Source: Ferrimonas gelatinilytica
GTDB lineage: Bacteria > Pseudomonadota > Gammaproteobacteria > Enterobacterales > Shewanellaceae
DNA length: 64,000 nucleotides
Direction of reading: 5' to 3'
Assembly (NCBI RefSeq): GCF_039544205.1
Contig: NZ_BAABLF010000006.1
Location: 124,001 to 188,000, forward strand
A program made the translations under genes and the position numbers. The notes under the pieces are model-generated. The model searched no databases and was not told the origin of the DNA. It saw only the letters and a program-made list of their open reading frames with translations. Shown piece after piece: positions 34,255 to 42,997 of the stretch (position 1 is its first letter; every line of letters begins with the position of its first letter).

Positions 34255-35335
34255 AGCTGAACAGGCTCATCAGCCGGATCCAGAATTTTGCCAGTGGGGT
34301 GATGAGCCAGCCCGCGGGTTCGGTGTAGATCACCACGTCGGTCTGCCCGCCCTCTCTCAGGTAGGGCTCGGCACGTTTATCTTCGATGCGGATCAGGACG
34401 GGAAAGCGCTGGGGTTCCCGCAGCCAGCCGACGGTCACCGGGGGGCTGGGCAGAGAGCCGACGTTATCTCCGGTGAAAGTAACGCCGCGGCTGACGGTAA
34501 TGACGGAGCCATGGAATACCTGACCCGGGGCCGAGTCCAGTACCAGCTCCACCGGATCGCCAGGGCGGATATGGGTCAGGTTGTTTTCCCGCATGTAGCT
34601 CTCAATCCAGACCTCCTTGGTGGAGATGAAGGTAAAGAGCGGTTGCCCGGCGGGACTGAACACCCCGATATCGTAACGAAGGTTGCTGATCAGGCCGTCC
34701 CGCGGGGCGCGGATCTCGGTATCCTCCAGGTTTCGCTGGGCCTGAGAGAGGGCGGCGAGGGCGCGCTGGATCTGGGGGTTATTGTTACCACTGATCCCCG
34801 CGGTTTGCTTGGCGACCTCCAGTGCGGCTGTCGCTCCCCGGACGGCGGCTTCTGCCTGGGCTTCCTGTGCCACGGCGTTGTCCAGCTCGGTTTGAGAGAC
34901 ATAGCCTTGCTCACTGAGGGTGGTCAGGCGGCGGGTATCCACGCGGATCCGCTCCAGATTGGTTTGGGCCTCCACCAGTTGCGCCTGGGCGGCGGCGATG
35001 TTGGCGGTGTTGGCCCCGACGGACTGGCCGGCAAGCTCAAGTTCCGCTTCTGCATGGGCCACCGCCAGCTTGTATCGCTCAGGATCGATCTGTGCCAGCA
35101 GCTGGCCTCGCTGGACCTCCTGGTTCTCCTTAACCTTCAGCTGCTTCAAACGGCCCGAGACTTCACTGCTCATGGGCTGGACAAAGGCGCGGATGCGGGC
35201 GTTATCGGTGGTGGGTGTGAGGCGGTCCATCGCCAGATACCAGGCCAGGATCACCACGCAGACCATGACCAAAGACGTGGTGATCCGCTGAACGGACCGC
35301 TCTGCCCGCTGTTTCTCTTGATCGTTGTTGCTCAT
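34244..35335 (-). CDS. HlyD-family membrane fusion protein
   Basis: This 363-residue periplasmic adaptor has an N-terminal membrane anchor (ITTSLVMVCVVILAWYLAM), a lipoyl half (SSEVSGRLKQLKVKENQEVQRGQLLAQID) and a long coiled-coil hairpin (about 85-200). The second lipoyl half is EDTEIRAPRDGLISNLRYDIGVF, followed by a beta barrel. It would link the DUF2955 pump to a TolC-like channel. The ribosome site before ATG 35335 is weak. A stem-loop lies between it and the upstream permease gene. Confidence 0.88.
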   Translation of the reverse strand: MSNNDQEKQRAERSVQRITTSLVMVCVVILAWYLAMDRLTPTTDNARIRAFVQPMSSEVSGRLKQLKVKENQEVQRGQLLAQIDPERYKLAVAHAEAELELAGQSVGANTANIAAAQAQLVEAQTNLERIRVDTRRLTTLSEQGYVSQTELDNAVAQEAQAEAAVRGATAALEVAKQTAGISGNNNPQIQRALAALSQAQRNLEDTEIRAPRDGLISNLRYDIGVFSPAGQPLFTFISTKEVWIESYMRENNLTHIRPGDPVELVLDSAPGQVFHGSVITVSRGVTFTGDNVGSLPSPPVTVGWLREPQRFPVLIRIEDKRAEPYLREGGQTDVVIYTEPAGWLITPLAKFWIRLMSLFSYVY

Positions 35336-35368
35336 GAATGGACTTTTATTACGTAACCCAAAGGAGTA

Positions 35369-35396
35369 CCGAGGTGCCGTTCATTGGGCACCTCGG
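35369..35396. terminator. Stem-loop between the AdiC-like permease gene and the HlyD gene
   Basis: CCGAGGTGCC (35369-35378) pairs perfectly with 35387-35396 over an 8-base loop. No T-run follows on either strand, so it may be an mRNA processing or stabilising element, or a weak terminator. Confidence 0.45.
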
Positions 35397-35426
35397 GGTA
35401 TTTGTCAGGCGGGAGGACGCGCTGTC

Positions 35427-36785
35427 TCACTCTTCCGGCGGGGAGGGGTCATCGGCCTCCGGAACCCGACAGATCAGCAGCCATACGGGGGTGGCCAGCA
35501 TCAGCAGAATCAGTGAGTACATACCCGCTTCCGGGCCTGCACCATAGATAGTACCAAGGGAGAAGATAAAAGCGACGCTGCCGAGGAGAATATAGGGTTT
35601 GATATTTAATATTTTCGACAGCGGATCCCGTTTTACCCAAAGCACCCCCTCCACCAAGGCACAGAAGACATAGGGGATCATGGCGGCATCGGTGGACAGG
35701 TTGACGATGAGGTTATAAAACACCGCCATCGCCTGAGAGCCCGAGGCATCCACCAGCAGCAGTATGCTGGAGAGGGAGACCGATAGGAGAATCCCCTGCA
35801 CCGGAACCCCGTGCGCGGAGGTGCGGGCAAACAGTGCGGGCATGGCTCCCTGCTGCGCGGCGGCCATCGGTACCTGGGACAACATCAAGGTCCAGCCGTT
35901 GAGGGCGCCGAGGGAGGAGATCACCGCGGCGAGCGCGATCACCGTTGAGGCCCAGCCCCCCCACATCACGGCAGCCGCATCCGCAAAGGGGGCGGAGGAG
36001 GTCATCAGCACCTCCCGGGGAATAACGCCCATGACCACCGTGGTGCCAAGGATGTAGATGGTCGAGGAGATCAGGGTACCGAGGACGGTGGCGATGGGGA
36101 TGGTACGCTCCGGGTTCTTAACGTCCCCGGCGGGCACCGTCGCCGACTCCACCCCGAGAAAGGCAAACATGGTTAATGGAGCGGTGGCCGCCAAGGCGCC
36201 GAGAATCGGCCGGTCACTGGGATTTAGGACCGCGAAGGTGTCCCAATCTACCCAGAAAAGTCCAAAGAGGCTGATGGCAATAAAGGGTACCAGTTTGGTG
36301 TACACGGTGACCGCCTGGAAGATCCCCGCTTCGCGGACGCCACGGATGTTGATCAGGGCGACCAGCCAGATCGCCCCGAGGCCAATGGCCAAATTGATGG
36401 CCAGTTGACCCTTGAGGGCAGGGATCAGGATCCCCAGGTAGCCCACCAGGCCGGCGGCCATGGCGGGCAGGGATGCCCAGATGGAGACCCAGTAACCCCA
36501 TGCAACAAGAAAGCCGGCGAAGCGGCCAAAACCCAGCCGAGTAAAGGCGTAGGGGCCACCGGTCACCGGGGCGATCCGTGCCAGCCGGGCGAACACCAGG
36601 CCCAGACAGACGGCCGCCAGCGCCATCACCCCCCAGCCGATGATGGCAACGGTGCCGTAAGGAGCCAGGGCGGCGGGGGCGATGAAAAAGCCGGAGCCAA
36701 TCATGTTGCCGATCACCAGGGCAGTGCACATGCCCACCCCCAGTGAGCGTTTCCCCGCACTCTGGTCGTCCGATCCTGTCGTCAT
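35427..36785 (-). CDS. APC-family amino acid/amine antiporter (AdiC/CadB-like)
   Basis: This 452-residue permease has about twelve membrane segments. The first helix carries ALVIGNMIGSGFFIAPAALAPYG, whose GSG signature binds the substrate alpha-carboxylate in AdiC. Later MFAFLGVESATVPAGDVKNPERTIP matches the APA group of basic amino acid/amine exchangers. In a run with arginine and lysine decarboxylases, exchange of arginine/agmatine or lysine/cadaverine is the likely role. The exact substrate cannot be read from the sequence. Confidence 0.82.
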   Translation of the reverse strand: MTTGSDDQSAGKRSLGVGMCTALVIGNMIGSGFFIAPAALAPYGTVAIIGWGVMALAAVCLGLVFARLARIAPVTGGPYAFTRLGFGRFAGFLVAWGYWVSIWASLPAMAAGLVGYLGILIPALKGQLAINLAIGLGAIWLVALINIRGVREAGIFQAVTVYTKLVPFIAISLFGLFWVDWDTFAVLNPSDRPILGALAATAPLTMFAFLGVESATVPAGDVKNPERTIPIATVLGTLISSTIYILGTTVVMGVIPREVLMTSSAPFADAAAVMWGGWASTVIALAAVISSLGALNGWTLMLSQVPMAAAQQGAMPALFARTSAHGVPVQGILLSVSLSSILLLVDASGSQAMAVFYNLIVNLSTDAAMIPYVFCALVEGVLWVKRDPLSKILNIKPYILLGSVAFIFSLGTIYGAGPEAGMYSLILLMLATPVWLLICRVPEADDPSPPEE

Positions 36786-36832
36786 CGCCTGTCACCTGCC
36801 GGTTTTCATCGTTGCGTCCTGTTTCGAACCCC

Positions 36833-37765
36833 CTATTTCTGCCTCGAGTAGAGCTTGAACAGGAACTTGGAGGACTCACTCGGTGGGCCAAAATAGCGCC
36901 CATAAACGCTGTCGAACTCATCGGAGCGGTAAAATTCGCTGAGCACTGTGTCCACCACCAGACGGAACTCATCGTCATTTCTGGGCAGGGCCAGGGCGAT
37001 GGGTTCAATGGTGAAGTAGCGGTCAATAAGCATCAAATCGCCACCATTAGGCGATTTTTGCAGCAGATTGTCGACGATGACCCGGTCGCCGAAGTAAGCG
37101 TCCGCCTTCCCCTCGGCGATCAACTTGATCCCATCGGCATGGGTGTCGACCTCGACCACCTCGACGATGACGCCACGCTGGCTGATCTGGTTTAGCAACC
37201 AGGAACGGGTAACCGTGCCGGCGTGAACCGCGTAGGTATGGTCCGCCAAGCCGCGGTTGATGCTGGCCCGCCAGGTGGGCCCGGTATGGGCCACCTCCCC
37301 GTTGAGGACGCGGATCAACGTTGGGTCGGCACTCTTGCTGACCAGCGCCCCAACCCCACCGTTGAAGATGGGAATCGAGAAGCTCACCGCTTCACGCCGG
37401 GAGAGGGTATCGGTGGAGGCCCCGCAAAGCAGGTCCAGCTCACCATCCGCTACCGCCTGGAGTCCCTGTTGCAGGGAGAAGGGACGAAACTCGGCGGTCA
37501 CCTGGCCCAAGCCAGACCGCCCCTTGACCGCATCGACCACCTTTTGGCAGAGCTCGATGGAGTAGCCTTCGGGCTGACCGGCGCTGGTCTTCTCACTAAA
37601 GGGGGCTTCGTCGGTGACGTAGCCGAGGGTCAGTTTGCCGGTGCGGGCGGCGTCACTCAGCGTGTCCGCCTGGGCGGTTCCAAGGGTGAACAGGGCCAGC
37701 AGTGCGGCCGCGGTCCAGCGTCCCCAGTGTGATTTGGGCAACTTGCAGATAAACCTGTCAGTCAT
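36833..37765 (-). CDS. Orphan family-3 extracellular solute-binding protein
   Basis: This 310-residue periplasmic protein has a signal peptide ending near LGTAQA-DTL and the bilobed family-3 fold of amino acid binding proteins (KLTLGYVTDEAPFSEKTSAGQPEGYSIELCQKVVDAV; FSIPIFNGGVGALVSK; KADAYFGDRVIVDNLL). No ABC permease or ATPase is nearby. It sits between two APC antiporters, 12 bases after the PotE-like gene, with AGGAG before its ATG. It may collect a basic amino acid for the antiporters or act as a sensor ligand protein. Both are inference. Confidence 0.85.
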   Translation of the reverse strand: MTDRFICKLPKSHWGRWTAAALLALFTLGTAQADTLSDAARTGKLTLGYVTDEAPFSEKTSAGQPEGYSIELCQKVVDAVKGRSGLGQVTAEFRPFSLQQGLQAVADGELDLLCGASTDTLSRREAVSFSIPIFNGGVGALVSKSADPTLIRVLNGEVAHTGPTWRASINRGLADHTYAVHAGTVTRSWLLNQISQRGVIVEVVEVDTHADGIKLIAEGKADAYFGDRVIVDNLLQKSPNGGDLMLIDRYFTIEPIALALPRNDDEFRLVVDTVLSEFYRSDEFDSVYGRYFGPPSESSKFLFKLYSRQK

Positions 37766-37777
37766 AACTCGCTCCTG

Positions 37778-39121
37778 TTATTCCTTGTTGGTGACGGCAG
37801 CACCCGGTTGGGCACCCTGAGTTTCAAAGCGGTGGGCGATGAAGCCATAGAGGACGTAGGACAGCATCATCACCATCATGCCACCGAAGGCCGCTTCGAG
37901 GCCGGAAGCATAGAGGGCGTACGCGCTGTAGATGATGGCAACCAGGGTCACGATGACGTTACGGGAGTAGATCCCCGATTCCACCTCGGCCTTGGTCATG
38001 ACCACCATCAGCGCTGACAGCGCGGTGATGTAGGGCACGATGTTGGTGACGGCCGCCAGGTCCACCAGCTTGCCAAACTGCTGCGAGGCATCTGGCGACA
38101 TGGTGCTGAACGCCATCAAGGTTTGCAGAACCCCAGCGATGATCATCCCGGCAATGGGCGCACCCGCCTTATTGACCTTGGAGAAGATCTTCGGGAACAG
38201 GTTGTCATCGGCGGTGTACTTCGAGGTTTGGCTCAGTGTGAACTGCCAGCCGAGCAGCGAACCGACACAGGCCATCACCGCCAGCACCAGGATGATGTTA
38301 CCCACTGTGGGGTTGAACATCTGGGCGTAGACGAAGGCGAAGGGGGCACTGGAGTTGGCCAGTTCGGCATTGGGCACGATACCCTGGATCACCGTGGTGG
38401 AGAGGATGTAGACCACCGCCGCACCGAGGGTGCCGAAGAGGCAGGCCAGGGGCACGTTCTTCTGCGGATCTTCTACCGCGTCAGAGTTCTGTGCGGCGGA
38501 CTCCATGCCAAGAAACGCCCACAAGGTCAGCGGAATACTCTGAGCGATGGCGTCACTCATGGCCATGTTGTTGGGGTTCCAGGCGGCTTCGAAGGTGGCG
38601 GCATCGAACCAGAACCAGCCGATGATGCTGAGGCCGGCGACCGGCACGATCACACCCCATACCGTAATGGCGCCCAGTTTACCGGTGACATTCGGGCCCC
38701 CGAAGTTGGCCACTGTGGTAATCCAGATCAGCGAGACCACCCCCACAAACAGCGGCACCGCGCCGGTGCCAAGCCAGGGGAAAAAGGGTGTCATGTAACC
38801 GACCGCGGAGATCGCAATCGCCACGTTACCCACCGCGAGGGAGAGGTAGTAGAGGAAGGACGCCATGAAGAAGCTTGATCGGCCATGGGCCTCCTCCGAG
38901 TAGGCTGACATCCCGCCGGAGCGGGGACATAGCACCCCGAGCTGGGCGAATCCGTAGGCGATCGCCATGGAACCGATGGCGGTGACGATCCAGGACAGCA
39001 GGGAGATCGCGCCCAGTTGCGCCATGCTCGAGGGGAGCATGATAATCCCGGAGCCCATCATGTTGACCGCCACCAGAGTGGTGAGGCCCATAAGGGTCAT
39101 TTTCTTGCTTGAACTAGCCAT
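37778..39121 (-). CDS. potE: PotE-type putrescine/ornithine (or cadaverine/lysine) antiporter
   Basis: This 447-residue APC-family antiporter aligns by recall with E. coli PotE throughout: VNMMGSGIIMLPSSMAQLG, VGNVAIAISAVGY, ITVWGVIVPVAGLSIIGWFWF, SIPLTLWAFLGMESA and LLGWQFTLSQTSK. About twelve membrane helices are evident. It exchanges external amino acid for internal amine. AAGGAGT lies before ATG 39121. Being directly downstream of the AdiA-type and LdcA-type decarboxylases, its natural amine may be agmatine or cadaverine rather than putrescine. Confidence 0.88.
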   Translation of the reverse strand: MASSSKKMTLMGLTTLVAVNMMGSGIIMLPSSMAQLGAISLLSWIVTAIGSMAIAYGFAQLGVLCPRSGGMSAYSEEAHGRSSFFMASFLYYLSLAVGNVAIAISAVGYMTPFFPWLGTGAVPLFVGVVSLIWITTVANFGGPNVTGKLGAITVWGVIVPVAGLSIIGWFWFDAATFEAAWNPNNMAMSDAIAQSIPLTLWAFLGMESAAQNSDAVEDPQKNVPLACLFGTLGAAVVYILSTTVIQGIVPNAELANSSAPFAFVYAQMFNPTVGNIILVLAVMACVGSLLGWQFTLSQTSKYTADDNLFPKIFSKVNKAGAPIAGMIIAGVLQTLMAFSTMSPDASQQFGKLVDLAAVTNIVPYITALSALMVVMTKAEVESGIYSRNVIVTLVAIIYSAYALYASGLEAAFGGMMVMMLSYVLYGFIAHRFETQGAQPGAAVTNKE

Positions 39122-39152
39122 TAAAGACTCCTTACCCGTTTCGCTAACTGTG

Positions 39153-41462
39153 TTAGGCCTTCAGACAAAGCACGCTGTAGACCCCATCTTCGATCTCGGC
39201 GCCTTCCACTTCGTGCTCAAAACCCGGGAACTGCTCATCCCAAAGGCTCAGCTTGATCAGATAGTCGATCTGAGGGCTGTCGCTTTTGGCAAACTTTTCG
39301 CCGGAGATCATCATCGGGATCCCCGGGGGATAGGGCATCACGGCGTTCGCCGCGATGCGCCCATAGAGCTTGGGTGCCGGCACCAGTTCGACCCGGCCCT
39401 TGGCCAGCTGCTGGAAGGCGGCTCGCGGGGTCATTGTCGGCTCAGGAATGGTGGAGTAGGCGGCGTTCAGCGCGGCTCCGGGATCGTGCTTCTTGAGGAA
39501 GGCAAACATCTCGTCACCAAGATCCTTAAGCCCCAGGTGACCGTATCGCTCCGGGTTGCTTTGAACCAGCTCCGGCAGCACTTGGCTCAGTGGCGCATTG
39601 CTGTCGTAGAAGCGCTTGAAGGAGAGCAGCACATTGATCAGGGTGGCCCACTTGCCCTTGGTGGTCCCCATGCTGAACAGGAACATCACCTGAAAATCGG
39701 TGGTGCGGGTCGGTACGATACCGAAGCGGCCGGCGTAGGCGGTAAAGAGCTCCGCCGGGACGCCGTTCTCCTCAAGGGTGCCATCGTCGCCCATGCCCGG
39801 TGTTAAAAGGCTGACCTTTATCGGGTCTAGCATCACCCAGTTGGTTTCCAGGTCGTCGAAACCGTGCCAGGTATCCTCCGGGTGCAGGCGCCAGCAGTCC
39901 TGCTCGCTCACGAGAAGGTCGGTCGGTGCGTCCTGAAAGTCGTAGACCTGACCCGAGCGGGGGTCTTTGACCTTCTCGGCATTCCAGGGTTTGAAGAACC
40001 AGTCACCGGCACTCTGGTGGCGCTTGTAGATCTTCGCGACCGCCTGGCGGAAGCTGACCGCCTCCTTGATGGAGTCAGTGGTTAGCATGGTGCCGCCGTC
40101 ACCGTCCATCATGGCGCTGGCGATGTCGTTGGAAGCGACGATGGCATACAGCGGTGAGGTGGTCGCGTGCATCATGTAGGACTGGTTGAACTGGTCGTGG
40201 GGGATGGCGTCACGACCATGGCGGATGTGGATATAGGAGGCCTGGGAGAGCGCCGTCAGCAGCTTGTGGGTGGAGTGGGTGGCAAACACCGTTGGCCCCT
40301 TGGGATCGTGCTCGGCGGGATCACCACGCATGGCGAAGTGATCGGCGTACACAGGGTTGAAGCGCGCATAGCCATACCAGGCTTCATCCAAGTGGACACG
40401 GGGGCTGCTTTGTCCGAGCAGAGACTCCGCCATGACCGCGTTATAGCAGAGGCCGTCGTAGGTGCAGCTGGTCAGCACCGCATAGACGGGATCCGCGTTT
40501 TTCACGTTTTTGGTCAGGGGACTGCTGGCGATCTTTTTCTTGATGCTCTCGGGACTCATGTCGCTGGCGGGGACCGGGCCGATGATGCCGTAGCGGTTTC
40601 GCGTGGGGACCATGTAGACAGGCAGGGCGCCGGTGAGCATCAGTCCCTGCTCAATCGACTTGTGGCAGTTTCGGTCGCAGATCGCCACCTCGCCATCGAT
40701 CATGCAGGCCTGCATGATGGTTCGGTTGGACTCCGAGGTCCCGCCGACGACGTTGTAGGACTGGTGGGCACCGAACACCCGGGCGGCGTAAGCCTCACTC
40801 TCAGCCACCGGGCCGGTGTGATCCAGCAAAGAGCCTAGCTGGCCCCGCTCGATCCCCATGTCGGTGCGAAACAGGTTTTCCCCGTAAAAGTCGAAGAAGG
40901 CTCTGCCCACCGGCAGCTTGGTAAAGGCGATACCCCCTTGGTGGCCCGGGGCCGACCAGGACTGCTCCTTGAGCATCGAGTACTTGGCCAGGGCGGCGGA
41001 GAAGGGCGGCAGCAACTGGGCGCGATAACGTGCCACGGCGGCTAGCAGTCGACCGGCGATAAAGTCGGCGGTGTCCTCCAGCATCCAGACGAACTCCTCC
41101 ACCTTGGACATCACCTCTTCGGTGATGTGGCGGGCCTGCTCGCTGTTGGTGGCCATCAGGAACACCGGGATATTTCGGTGGCGTTGGTTGAGCTCGTTCA
41201 GCAGACGCTCGGCGGGACGGAGCCCCTCTGCCTCGCCGCTTTTTAGCTCCCAGCTCAGCAGGACGCCGTGGATGGAGGCATCGGAGACAATCACAGCCAT
41301 GCCGTCATCGAAGCTCTGTGCAGTAACCACCACCACATCCCGGGCCGAGAGTTCCTCCACCAATGCCTGGGTGTTTCTTCCGAAGGTGCTGTCCAGCTTG
41401 GCCAGCCCTTCATCGATCACCAGCACTTTGCTCTTGATGGGTTGATAACCTGTCTTGATCAT
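39153..41462 (-). CDS. adiA: Biodegradative arginine decarboxylase (AdiA type)
   Basis: This PLP enzyme converts arginine to agmatine and CO2, consuming a proton. The 769 residues show the wing domain (about 1-140), the PLP core with FATHSTHKLL placing the Schiff-base lysine at 400, and a C-terminal domain. The text follows E. coli AdiA closely: SWSAPGHQGGIAFTK, GQLGSLLDHTGPVAESEAYAARVFGA, ATTSPLYAIVASNDIASAMMDG, DWFFKPWNAEKV and RTTDFQVMFLFSMG. It lies between the porin-like gene and the PotE-like antiporter with short gaps, so it is in one operon. Arginine specificity is inferred from the AdiA match. Confidence 0.92.
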   Translation of the reverse strand: MIKTGYQPIKSKVLVIDEGLAKLDSTFGRNTQALVEELSARDVVVVTAQSFDDGMAVIVSDASIHGVLLSWELKSGEAEGLRPAERLLNELNQRHRNIPVFLMATNSEQARHITEEVMSKVEEFVWMLEDTADFIAGRLLAAVARYRAQLLPPFSAALAKYSMLKEQSWSAPGHQGGIAFTKLPVGRAFFDFYGENLFRTDMGIERGQLGSLLDHTGPVAESEAYAARVFGAHQSYNVVGGTSESNRTIMQACMIDGEVAICDRNCHKSIEQGLMLTGALPVYMVPTRNRYGIIGPVPASDMSPESIKKKIASSPLTKNVKNADPVYAVLTSCTYDGLCYNAVMAESLLGQSSPRVHLDEAWYGYARFNPVYADHFAMRGDPAEHDPKGPTVFATHSTHKLLTALSQASYIHIRHGRDAIPHDQFNQSYMMHATTSPLYAIVASNDIASAMMDGDGGTMLTTDSIKEAVSFRQAVAKIYKRHQSAGDWFFKPWNAEKVKDPRSGQVYDFQDAPTDLLVSEQDCWRLHPEDTWHGFDDLETNWVMLDPIKVSLLTPGMGDDGTLEENGVPAELFTAYAGRFGIVPTRTTDFQVMFLFSMGTTKGKWATLINVLLSFKRFYDSNAPLSQVLPELVQSNPERYGHLGLKDLGDEMFAFLKKHDPGAALNAAYSTIPEPTMTPRAAFQQLAKGRVELVPAPKLYGRIAANAVMPYPPGIPMMISGEKFAKSDSPQIDYLIKLSLWDEQFPGFEHEVEGAEIEDGVYSVLCLKA

Positions 41463-41489
41463 ATCTTCTGCTCCCGAGGGGTTCGTTTC

Positions 41490-42953
41490 TCAGTATTCGA
41501 ACTGTGCGTACAGCATGGTGTAGAACCAGCCGTCATCGCCGCCGGTGTACTGCTTCGCCCCTTCGTTGGGGTTGGTGTAGGCAAACACCGCACTGAAGCT
41601 GAGGTTGTCGTTGGTCAGCCAGTCGATGGCGAGGTTGAATTCGTCGGCAAAGTTGTCGTTGGTCACACCGAAGCTTTGTGGCTCATCCACCATGAAGTTG
41701 AAGTAGAGCAGGTTGAGCATCAGGGTATCGGTGGGGGCGAGGTTGAGGCGGACCATGTGGGAGTTAAGATTGGAGTTAGCCAGCACGTACTCCCCGAGGA
41801 TCTCCCCCTGGTACCAGGTGCCCCAGTCGTTGAAGCCGTAATAGAGGGGGTCGAAGTCTTCGACGATCTCAGTGTTGGGGTCATCCCCCTCGAACGCGGC
41901 GTAGCGGTAACTTAGGCTGGGCGTCCAGGCGGCATTGTCCCAACTGTATCCGGCGGAGAGGTACCAGCCGTTGGCTTCGAGCAGGTTGCTGTTTTCCTCG
42001 TAAACATACTCACCTTCGATGGTGAAGCTGTTCATATACTCGACATCACTGAACGCCTCAAAGGGCTTGAAGACGAAGCGGATATCGTAGACGTCCATAC
42101 CATCGCGCAGGGCATCGTCGGCACTGAGGTTGTAGTAGCCGCCGCCGATGGATCCACCCCGTTTGAAGTTGTAATCCAGGGTGATGCCCGAGACCTCATT
42201 TCTGGCGTCAGAACTGTCATCTGCCTCGAAGTAGATGAGGTCGCCCTGGAAACCGCCGACGGTAAAGCGCACCAGGGCGCTGAAGTCGGCGGCATGGCGC
42301 TCACCGATCCAGTAGGCGCCACGGTCACCACCGTTGCTTGATTGGCTGTAAAACAGGAAACCGGTGCCGGCGGCGTAACTCTGGCGGCCGACGGAGATGT
42401 CGAGGAAGTTCTCATCGATGTCGGCAAACAGTGAGCCGGAGCGCCAACCGATGTAGGCATCCTCGACCCGCATATCGGACCCTGTGTTGTCGGAATCCAG
42501 GTTGGAACCGCCCGCGTCCAGGCCCGAGGAGGTGGCGCCGACGCCACTGAGTCGACCATAAAATTCGCTGCCGCCGTTAAAGACGAACTTGGTTTCCAGT
42601 CCCGGATGTACCACCCACTCCCACCAACCGGAGGAGCGGCCGCCGAGGTTCTCCTCGGAGCGACCATACCAGGAGTTGTTCTGGCCGAAGTAACCGGTTA
42701 TTGCTTTCAGGGTCCCGGTGAAAAAGCTGCCCTCGTCGTTTTTCCAGATAGAGAGCGCGCCACCGGAGTCCTCCTCCTTGCGCTCGGAAGGCGTGTGGAT
42801 GGGGTTGGGATCCACGATATGGTGACTGAGATACTCCGCGGCCGCGTCCGGATCCAGTTTGGACTCCTCTGCCAGCGTCACCGGAGAGAGCAGAACGGCA
42901 ACAATGGATGCCAGCGCCGTCAGGCGAGGGATAGACTTGGGATCTGTGTTCAT
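41490..42953 (-). CDS. Outer-membrane beta-barrel protein in the decarboxylase operon
   Basis: This 487-residue protein has a signal peptide (LTALASIVAVLLSPVTLAEE) and a long series of amphipathic beta strands rich in Tyr, Trp and Asn. It ends in alternating aromatic residues (FYTMLYAQFEY), typical of outer-membrane barrels; the terminal residue is Tyr rather than Phe. The strand number suggests a 16-18 strand porin-like channel similar to alginate-export or OprD-type families, but I cannot name one. GAGGAGA precedes the ATG. It sits 27 bases before adiA and 44 bases after the LdcA-type gene, which argues for a role in moving basic amino acids or amines across the outer membrane. Confidence 0.82.
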   Translation of the reverse strand: MNTDPKSIPRLTALASIVAVLLSPVTLAEESKLDPDAAAEYLSHHIVDPNPIHTPSERKEEDSGGALSIWKNDEGSFFTGTLKAITGYFGQNNSWYGRSEENLGGRSSGWWEWVVHPGLETKFVFNGGSEFYGRLSGVGATSSGLDAGGSNLDSDNTGSDMRVEDAYIGWRSGSLFADIDENFLDISVGRQSYAAGTGFLFYSQSSNGGDRGAYWIGERHAADFSALVRFTVGGFQGDLIYFEADDSSDARNEVSGITLDYNFKRGGSIGGGYYNLSADDALRDGMDVYDIRFVFKPFEAFSDVEYMNSFTIEGEYVYEENSNLLEANGWYLSAGYSWDNAAWTPSLSYRYAAFEGDDPNTEIVEDFDPLYYGFNDWGTWYQGEILGEYVLANSNLNSHMVRLNLAPTDTLMLNLLYFNFMVDEPQSFGVTNDNFADEFNLAIDWLTNDNLSFSAVFAYTNPNEGAKQYTGGDDGWFYTMLYAQFEY

Positions 42954-42997
42954 GGTTTCTCCTCGTGATCCAATCTGGGTAGAAGGGACGCGGTGCG

